Of a stretch of DNA of 11,274 bases, positions 6,849-11,274 are shown one piece after another; the first letter of the stretch is position 1; every line of letters begins with the position of its first letter. The notes under the pieces were generated by a model. The model had not been told where the DNA came from, did no database searches, and was given only the letters and a program-made list of their open reading frames with translations. A program made the position numbers and the translations under genes. Source of the DNA: DATJYV01 sp035499415 (GTDB lineage: Bacteria > Bacteroidota > Ignavibacteria > UBA10030); NCBI GenBank assembly GCA_035499415.1, contig DATJYV010000162.1, forward strand, positions 1-11,274. Direction: 5' to 3'.

Positions 6849-9244
6849 TTCCCCAACCCCACCGTCTTTAACAAAGCCATGAATCGCGGTTCTGTCCGGA
6901 TCTCATCCCACGCAGGGTCCATCTTCAAATTGGTTGCGAAAGTGCTCTGGTCGCGGACATCCTGCTCAAGCCAGTCGAGCGCCTTTTCTCTGTCGTCAAG
7001 TCCGACATAAATACGAGCCACATTGTACGCAGCGCTTGTTCCTGCTTTGTACCGCTCTTCGGCTTCTCTCGCAAGTTTCAACGCTTCCGACGTCCTGCCG
7101 AGCTTGCCAAATAAATGTCCAAGATACGAAATATTTTCACCGGACCGTCCGGAGAGTTCGACTGCTTTCTTCATCAAGGGAAGGGCGTCGTTGTACTTGT
7201 GCGTTTGTTCATACACCAATCCGGACCAGGCGTACCCCGCCGCGAACGACGGATCGATCTCCGTCGACTTTTCAAAATACTTGAGCGCATCCTCATATCG
7301 ACTGCTGAGAAATGCGAGGGCTCCCATGTTAAGCGTGATGATGGCCGAATAGGGGTCAAGCTCGTACGCTCGTTGTATGATCGGAGAGGCCTCCTCAAGA
7401 CGCCCGGTTCTTGTCAGAAGGATGTTGTACCAGTGATACGTCGTCGCATACCGGGGATTCAAGGCGATGGATTTCTTGAATTCGCGCTCTGCGTCCCCGT
7501 AATTCCATTCATCAAAGTAACAGAAGGCGAGCGTTGTGTGTGCCTCCGCCAATGAGTTGTCGAGTCCGAGGGCGCGTCGGGCGGCATCGTGTGCCAGCGG
7601 CCGGGCAACGCGCGTCGGCGTTCCGGAATATTGCGGCTGGATAAGATAGGTGTCCGCCAGACCGACATAGGCAAGCGCAAAATTGGAGTCAAGCGCAATC
7701 GCTTGCTGAAAATAGTTGATCGCGCGTTCGAGCTCGGGGCCATTGCGCTTGTTCCAGTAGTACCGTCCTTGGAGGTAAAGTTGATATGCCCGCGTGTTCT
7801 CGGTTGATTGTTGGACAAGTTTCTCGCGCGTTTCCGTCGAAAGCCCAATTCCAAGTTTCGACGACACATCATTGGTGATCTGTTGCTGCAGGGAGAGAAT
7901 ATCTGAAGGGGACGACTGGTAGTGATTTCCCCACACTTCTGATTCTTTTTTGATGTCGATAAGGTCGACCTGGACATCGAGCTCCGGACCGCGATGCGTA
8001 ATGCGCCCCGAGAGAACTGCGGCAACGTTCAGCTTCGACCCGATATCCTGAACATCCATCTCCTTCCCTTTGAACCGGAACACCGTACTTCGGGGAACAA
8101 CGCGCAGCGTGGAAATTTTGGTCAGATTGTTTATGACGCTCTCCGTGACTCCGTCGGATAGATATTCTTCTTCGGGGTTAGCCCCGACATTCTCGAATGG
8201 TAGGACCGCGAGAGAATCGATCGCTTGCTCGCGGCCGCGGAGGATGAAGAATGTCAGAGCCGCGGCGGCGCAGAGCACAGCCGGCAATCCGAAGAGGAAT
8301 GCCTTCCGTTTCGTGAATGATACGTTCAGTTCCACCCCCCTGTCCCCGGCCACGGGGGCGGAAACGGCGGCCGCGCTTCCTCCGGACGGCCTCACGACGT
8401 ACGATGACTTCTTTTGTTGCCTTCTCAGCTCGCTGACCATATCGGCGACAGATTGGTAACGATCTTCCGGATCCTTTTCCAGGGCCCGACGGATGATACG
8501 GTCCAGCTCCGGCGAGAGCCCGGGCAGATATGAGAAGACCGACTCCGGTTCTTCGTTCACGATGGAATACATCATCGCCGCGTCATGCTCGCCGCGAAAC
8601 GGAAGTTTTCGAGTGAGCATCTCGAACAACAAAACGCCAAAAGCGAAGATGTCGGAACGGGCATCGACCTCGCCTCCCTGAATTTGCTCGGGAGCCATGT
8701 ATGCAAGCGTGCCGACAGTGCTCGAGGTGCGAGTGAGCTTCAGCGAGCCCTTCAGCTTGGCCAATCCGAAGTCCATTACTTTTATCTGGTTCTTCGAGTT
8801 GACCATGATGTTGTCGGCCTTCACGTCGCGATGGACGATTCCCTTGCTGTGCGCCTCCTGGAGCGCGTCGCCGATCTGGAGGGCATACGAAAGGGTGGTT
8901 TCGAGTTTCGGGTTTTGGGCGAGAAGTTGTTTGCGTATTGTGTCGCCTTCGATATATTCCATCGCGATGAACAACTCCTTGCCGTTCCCGCCCGCGGACG
9001 CATCGCTCTCAAATTCCTCGATCGCGTAGATTGTGCAGATATTGGGATGATTGAGGAGGGCGGCGGCTTTGGCTTCCTGCAAAAACCTTGCTTTCTCGGC
9101 TTCATTCGCCGTCAGATTTCGCGGCAGAAATTTTAGCGCGACGAAACGGTCGAGCTTGAGATCCTGGGCCTTGTAGACGACGCCCATGCCCCCTTCACCC
9201 AACTTCTCGAGAATTTTGTAATGAGAAATCGTTTGACCAATCAT
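6845..9244 (-). CDS. Membrane Ser/Thr protein kinase with TolB_N-like domain and TPR sensor half
   Basis: 799 aa from the ATG at 9244. Kinase domain about 9-275: GEGGMG 16-21, Lys38, Glu57, HRDVKADN 138-145, DFG 158-160, MAPEQ 183-187. About nine extra residues (near 80-88, Ser/Ala/Gly-rich) enlarge the N-lobe relative to its paralogue. The transmembrane helix is about 314-335. A TolB-N-like domain (about 343-465; SLAVLPFEN, SDGVTESVINNLTKI, VLSGRITHRG) follows, then about seven or eight TPRs (about 485-770) and a C-terminal end with EPRFMALLKTVGL, typical of this architecture. The frame is open upstream to an ATG at 9316 (823 aa). The start at 9244 is preferred: MIGQTISHYK is the family start, GGGAG lies 6 nt upstream, and the ATG overlaps the TGA of small ORF B. 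Within the first 40 residues it differs from the other TPR kinase at two positions, so they are close paralogues. Confidence 0.94.
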   Translation of the reverse strand: MIGQTISHYKILEKLGEGGMGVVYKAQDLKLDRFVALKFLPRNLTANEAEKARFLQEAKAAALLNHPNICTIYAIEEFESDASAGGNGKELFIAMEYIEGDTIRKQLLAQNPKLETTLSYALQIGDALQEAHSKGIVHRDVKADNIMVNSKNQIKVMDFGLAKLKGSLKLTRTSSTVGTLAYMAPEQIQGGEVDARSDIFAFGVLLFEMLTRKLPFRGEHDAAMMYSIVNEEPESVFSYLPGLSPELDRIIRRALEKDPEDRYQSVADMVSELRRQQKKSSYVVRPSGGSAAAVSAPVAGDRGVELNVSFTKRKAFLFGLPAVLCAAAALTFFILRGREQAIDSLAVLPFENVGANPEEEYLSDGVTESVINNLTKISTLRVVPRSTVFRFKGKEMDVQDIGSKLNVAAVLSGRITHRGPELDVQVDLIDIKKESEVWGNHYQSSPSDILSLQQQITNDVSSKLGIGLSTETREKLVQQSTENTRAYQLYLQGRYYWNKRNGPELERAINYFQQAIALDSNFALAYVGLADTYLIQPQYSGTPTRVARPLAHDAARRALGLDNSLAEAHTTLAFCYFDEWNYGDAEREFKKSIALNPRYATTYHWYNILLTRTGRLEEASPIIQRAYELDPYSAIITLNMGALAFLSSRYEDALKYFEKSTEIDPSFAAGYAWSGLVYEQTHKYNDALPLMKKAVELSGRSGENISYLGHLFGKLGRTSEALKLAREAEERYKAGTSAAYNVARIYVGLDDREKALDWLEQDVRDQSTFATNLKMDPAWDEIRTEPRFMALLKTVGLGK

Positions 9245-9375
9245 GGGCAGCTCCCGGCCGATAACGTCGTGATCCTCAAAATGGCAACCACCCGCCGGGC
9301 CGCGCTCGCGGGCCATTTTGGGGCTTCGCCGGGCTTTTCTAAAATTGTGAAGTGTGAGATCGTTTGGCCGATCAT
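9241..9375 (-). CDS. 44-codon small ORF B, truncated-kinase-like leader overlapping the TPR kinase start
   Basis: The ORF starts MIGQTISHFTILEKPGEAPK. It agrees with the kinase N-terminus at 14 of the first 21 residues, including MIGQTISH and ILEK. It then departs where the Gly-rich loop should be and ends in an Arg/Val/Ile-rich tail (ARRVVAILRI). Its TGA (9243-9241) overlaps the kinase ATG (9244-9242) as ATGA. The ATG at 9375 has no clear Shine-Dalgarno sequence; it lies 41 nt after the stop of the DsrE-like gene. The frame is also open further upstream to an ATG at 9444 inside the end of that gene, but homology with the kinases and with small ORF A begins at 9375. A leader ORF coupling the kinase to upstream translation and a relic of a deleted kinase are both compatible with the sequence. 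Confidence 0.45.
   Translation of the reverse strand: MIGQTISHFTILEKPGEAPKWPASAARRVVAILRITTLSAGSCP
9251..9255 (-). promoter_or_regulatory. Ribosome binding site deciding the start at 9244
   Basis: GGGAG, 6 nt before the ATG at 9244; sequence and spacing are conserved at the paralogous kinase start (3780). It supports the short form over the in-frame ATG at 9316. Confidence 0.6.
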
Positions 9376-9416
9376 AGAAGCACGAGACGCGTTGGAAGTG
9401 CCGACATGTTCATCGT

Positions 9417-9833
9417 TCAATGAACCACTTTGATATAGCCCCATCCCTGCTGTTGCTTGGAAATGATTTCGTAGATGCCGTCGGGTACGGTTTGCGCCCC
9501 TTGGAGAAGCTGGCTTTTATCCGTCTTGTTGCTCCGGAGAGCCACCGCGCACGCCTTGAATTTGATGTTCGGGTTTATCATTGCATTTTTCACCTCCGCC
9601 AGGACCGTCGATTTTTCCGGCATGACCATTTCAAATCCTTTCCCGTACATCACAACTTCCAATTCCGCCTTCGGGTTTGCCGCCGATATCTCTGTCACCC
9701 AACGCATCACGGCTTTCTGATCCAGACTGTCGCGACTGGTAAGGTCGAAGACAACTCTATACGGCACGTCCTGGGCCAAACAAAGCCCGAGGTTCAGCAA
9801 CGTAAGAGACACAACCGCACTGATGTGTTTCAT
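9417..9833 (-). CDS. Small exported DsrE-like (COG1416-type) protein
   Basis: 138 aa. Residues 1-20 form a signal peptide: a short basic start (MKH), a hydrophobic core VVSLTLLNLGLCLA, and likely cleavage before QDVP. The mature part matches the DsrE/YchN-like fold group as I know it from COG1416: YRVVFDLTS at the first strand, AELEVVMYGKGFEMV, a single conserved-position Cys95 in FKACAVALRS, LLQGAQTVPDGIYEI, and the hallmark end KQQQGWGYIKV. In DsrE/DsrF relatives the Cys can carry sulfur, but COG1416 proteins are largely uncharacterised, so no reaction is claimed. Export makes a periplasmic role likely. The start is supported by GGGGAA 5 nt upstream. It is the only non-kinase gene here, 41 nt ahead of small ORF B, so it may head the operon of the four following kinases. 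Confidence 0.8.
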   Translation of the reverse strand: MKHISAVVSLTLLNLGLCLAQDVPYRVVFDLTSRDSLDQKAVMRWVTEISAANPKAELEVVMYGKGFEMVMPEKSTVLAEVKNAMINPNIKFKACAVALRSNKTDKSQLLQGAQTVPDGIYEIISKQQQGWGYIKVVH

Positions 9834-9838
9834 GATAG

Positions 9839-9844
9839 TTCCCC
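9839..9844 (-). promoter_or_regulatory. Ribosome binding site of the DsrE-like gene
   Basis: GGGGAA, 5 nt before the ATG at 9833, on the minus strand. Confidence 0.5.
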
Positions 9845-9948
9845 GAATTTGTGAATAATACGTTTAGGAGCGCAAAAGAGGAATCAAAAACGATGTCACA
9901 TTTGTATCGTCCATGTTGGCAACGTTTCCCGGAGTCGGGAGGCAACAG

Positions 9949-9996
9949 CCATCTCTCCCTGGCGACCATCACCGAAAATTTAGCAAAGAGAGATGG
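9949..9996. repeat. 9-bp inverted repeat CCATCTCTC / GAGAGATGG
   Basis: The arms at 9949-9957 and 9988-9996 are perfect complements separated by 30 nt, just after the stop of the upstream kinase. With no T-run and a long loop, it could be a regulator site, an RNA stem near the kinase 3' end, or chance. Confidence 0.3.
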
Positions 9997-10005
9997 TATT
10001 GCCAA

Positions 10006-11274
10006 TCACTTATTCTTCACTTCTGCAATCCAGTTCACCACGAGCGTCACGGGCGATGCCGCCTCTTCACCCCCCTGTGATGCGACAAGAAACCGCTGAC
10101 CATCGGGCGTTACGTCGTAAATGTCTCGCGCCACGCCTCCGAATGGACGAACTGCGAACAGTGGTCGAACAGAGCCGATGGTAACCGTTGACGCGCCAAG
10201 AGTAATCTCGGCAGCCATGATCTTGAGGTCGGCGCTGAGATAGTAGAGCTCCTTTCCGTCTCGGCGCCAGCGAGGCCTCGAGCCTCCGTTCGTCGATACT
10301 TTCCATTTTCCCGAAATCGCCCCTTTTCCCGACTCCATCCCCGAAAATGGTTGTATGTATATCTCATCGACCCCCGATTCGTTCGATTGATAGGCAATCC
10401 ACCGGACGTCCGGCGAAAAGACGGGACGAGTTTCATCAAACTCTGTACGAAGAAAGACAAACGGTTTGCGTTCGGCGTCGTCATGGGCCGTCAGCGGCAG
10501 GACCCAAATATCCGACTTCGTCTTCGCATCCGTCGAGATGAAAAGGAGATACTTTCCGTCACGAGACCAATCATTCGCAACTTTGTCGTTTTCAGTCTCC
10601 AGGAAGGGCGTCTCGGCGCTCGCCCCGTCCGACGCGCGCTGATGCAGGTCCCAATGGCCCTTCTGGCTTGAGGAGAAGATCACCGTTTTGCCGTCCGGAG
10701 TCCACAAAGGCCAACGCTTCGAAGCGGCGTCAAACGTGAACTTGGTCCATGTTTCTCGCGAGATCTCGTATAACCATACGTCGAGGCCCCGGTCGGTCAT
10801 GGACAAGGCAATCCTTTTGCCGTCCGGGGAAATCCGAAAATCGTTGTAAATCTTGGTTTGTCGAACAGCTTCCAGCAGTTTTCCATTTCTGTCCATCCAA
10901 ATCAATCTTGCACCGGACGTCCCGATTCCGGTCTGATAGGCAAGCGTTCCGTCTTGCGAAACAGTAAACGAAGCCTTGCTTGTCAGATCTTCAAAGTGGA
11001 TATGATCGGCGACCGGAAATGCCTCACCGGTAAACTCGAAACTCGTCGCATCGAATGCCCGCGCCATGAGCGTTTGGTCTCGCGCGAACAGGAGATATCC
11101 GTTCGAGAATCCGAGGCTTGAGCTCCCGTCCATAAGTTGCCGGGGAGCAAATGACGTGTCGAGTGAGCCGAGGAAAATCGCATCCCGCTCCCCGACCGAG
11201 CCGGCCGACGTCCGGGATATAAAGAGAAAATGCTTTCCGTCAGGAAGGAAGAGCGGCCACCGATGGCTTGTCTC
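10006..11274 (-). CDS. C-terminal beta-propeller half of a membrane Ser/Thr protein kinase, 5' end beyond window
   Basis: The frame is open from the right edge to the TGA at 10006 (422 codons). An internal ATG at 11133 gives a 375-residue ORF but is not the real start: the 47 codons upstream remain in frame and carry a propeller motif (SHRWPLFLPDGKHFLF). That motif aligns with SHRWPQVLPGGKFILY at residues 482-497 of the 901-aa kinase in this window. From there to the stop the two proteins have almost the same length (422 against 421). PD40-type motifs follow: SPDGKRIALS, TPDGKTVIFS, SRDGKYLLFI, RRDGKELYYL and TPDGQRFLVA. It ends with the same VNW-containing tail (TLVVNWIAEV). A kinase domain and transmembrane helix of about 480 residues are therefore expected just right of the window, but this is inference. 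Confidence 0.88.
   Translation of the reverse strand, partial: ETSHRWPLFLPDGKHFLFISRTSAGSVGERDAIFLGSLDTSFAPRQLMDGSSSLGFSNGYLLFARDQTLMARAFDATSFEFTGEAFPVADHIHFEDLTSKASFTVSQDGTLAYQTGIGTSGARLIWMDRNGKLLEAVRQTKIYNDFRISPDGKRIALSMTDRGLDVWLYEISRETWTKFTFDAASKRWPLWTPDGKTVIFSSSQKGHWDLHQRASDGASAETPFLETENDKVANDWSRDGKYLLFISTDAKTKSDIWVLPLTAHDDAERKPFVFLRTEFDETRPVFSPDVRWIAYQSNESGVDEIYIQPFSGMESGKGAISGKWKVSTNGGSRPRWRRDGKELYYLSADLKIMAAEITLGASTVTIGSVRPLFAVRPFGGVARDIYDVTPDGQRFLVASQGGEEAASPVTLVVNWIAEVKNK

Larger units (their letters stand above)
9189..9375 (-). repeat. 187-bp dispersed repeat, copy 2 (small ORF B plus TPR kinase start)
   Basis: Partner of 3725-3911, including the exact 56-bp tract at 9189-9244 covering the first 18-19 codons of the kinase. 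It is large enough for homologous recombination or gene conversion between the two TPR kinases. Confidence 0.85.
9834..10005 (-). promoter_or_regulatory. 172-nt intergenic region, likely promoter region of the DsrE-like gene
   Basis: It is the longest gap between genes in the window and the most plausible promoter site. A TATTAT box (9860-9855) lies 21 nt upstream of the start codon, but no -35 hexamer is found at normal spacing: TTGATT is 21 nt away and TTGCGC only 9. It also holds a 9-bp inverted repeat (9949-9957 and 9988-9996) and a 5-bp hairpin TCCCG-ACTC-CGGGA (9940-9927). Neither is followed by a T-run, so no intrinsic terminator is called for the upstream kinase. Confidence 0.35.

Noticed and set aside
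9298..9314. GC-rich near-hairpin (GGCCGCG...CGCGGGCC) in the small ORF B region as a possible RNA regulator
   Set aside because: The equivalent positions in the other copy (about 3833-3850) have changes that break the pairing without compensation, so no conserved structure is supported.
9417..9833. Lipoprotein reading of the DsrE-like signal peptide (LGLC)
   Set aside because: Leu at the position before Cys does not fit the lipobox, and Ala20 gives a reasonable signal peptidase I site.
10006..11133. Treating the 375-codon frame as a complete stand-alone propeller protein
   Set aside because: The frame continues in propeller-like sequence to the window edge and matches the second half of the 901-aa kinase in register, so the ATG at 11133 is internal.

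Overview
All genes in this window lie on the minus strand and are transcribed from right to left. Five of the six large genes are membrane-anchored Hanks-type (PknB-like) Ser/Thr protein kinases. They share a near-constant start (MIGQTISHYKILEKLGEGG), a cytoplasmic kinase domain, one transmembrane helix and a large extracytoplasmic sensor half. The sensor half is either a TolB-N-like domain plus TPRs or a PD40/TolB-type beta-propeller. Such multi-copy kinase sets are typical of FCB-group bacteria (Ignavibacteria/Bacteroidota relatives, KSB1-like lineages) and Acidobacteriota. The moderately high GC and the protein style fit an environmental member of one of these, but the phylum cannot be fixed from this window.

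Layout in transcription order. (1) 11274-10006: C-terminal beta-propeller half of a kinase whose kinase domain lies beyond the right edge. (2) 10005-9834: 172-nt gap with an inverted repeat. (3) 9833-9417: small exported DsrE/COG1416-like protein. (4) 9375-9241: 44-codon ORF resembling a truncated kinase start. (5) 9244-6845: kinase-TolB_N-TPR. (6) 6848-4143: kinase-beta-propeller, joined to (5) by an ATGA overlap. (7) 4142-4040: short gap, then a 43-codon ORF (4039-3908) and a 44-codon ORF (3911-3777), both kinase-start-like and chained by ATGA overlaps. (8) 3780-1267: second kinase-TolB_N-TPR. (9) 1221-1: second complete-N-terminus kinase-beta-propeller, cut by the left edge.

The order small ORF / TPR kinase / propeller kinase occurs twice, so the locus looks as if it grew by duplication of a two-kinase module. 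Its components were then shuffled: the kinase domain of the leftmost gene resembles the TPR kinases rather than the other propeller kinase. No convincing terminator is seen between the genes from 9833 to 1, so they may form one long transcript.

The most unusual element is the set of three 43-44-codon ORFs. Each begins like the kinase N-terminus, loses the kinase just at or after the Gly-rich loop, and ends with a TGA overlapping the ATG of the next ORF. They may be relics of deleted kinase copies, translated leader ORFs that couple translation to the downstream kinase, or both. No transposase, integrase, CRISPR, tRNA or rRNA was recognised.
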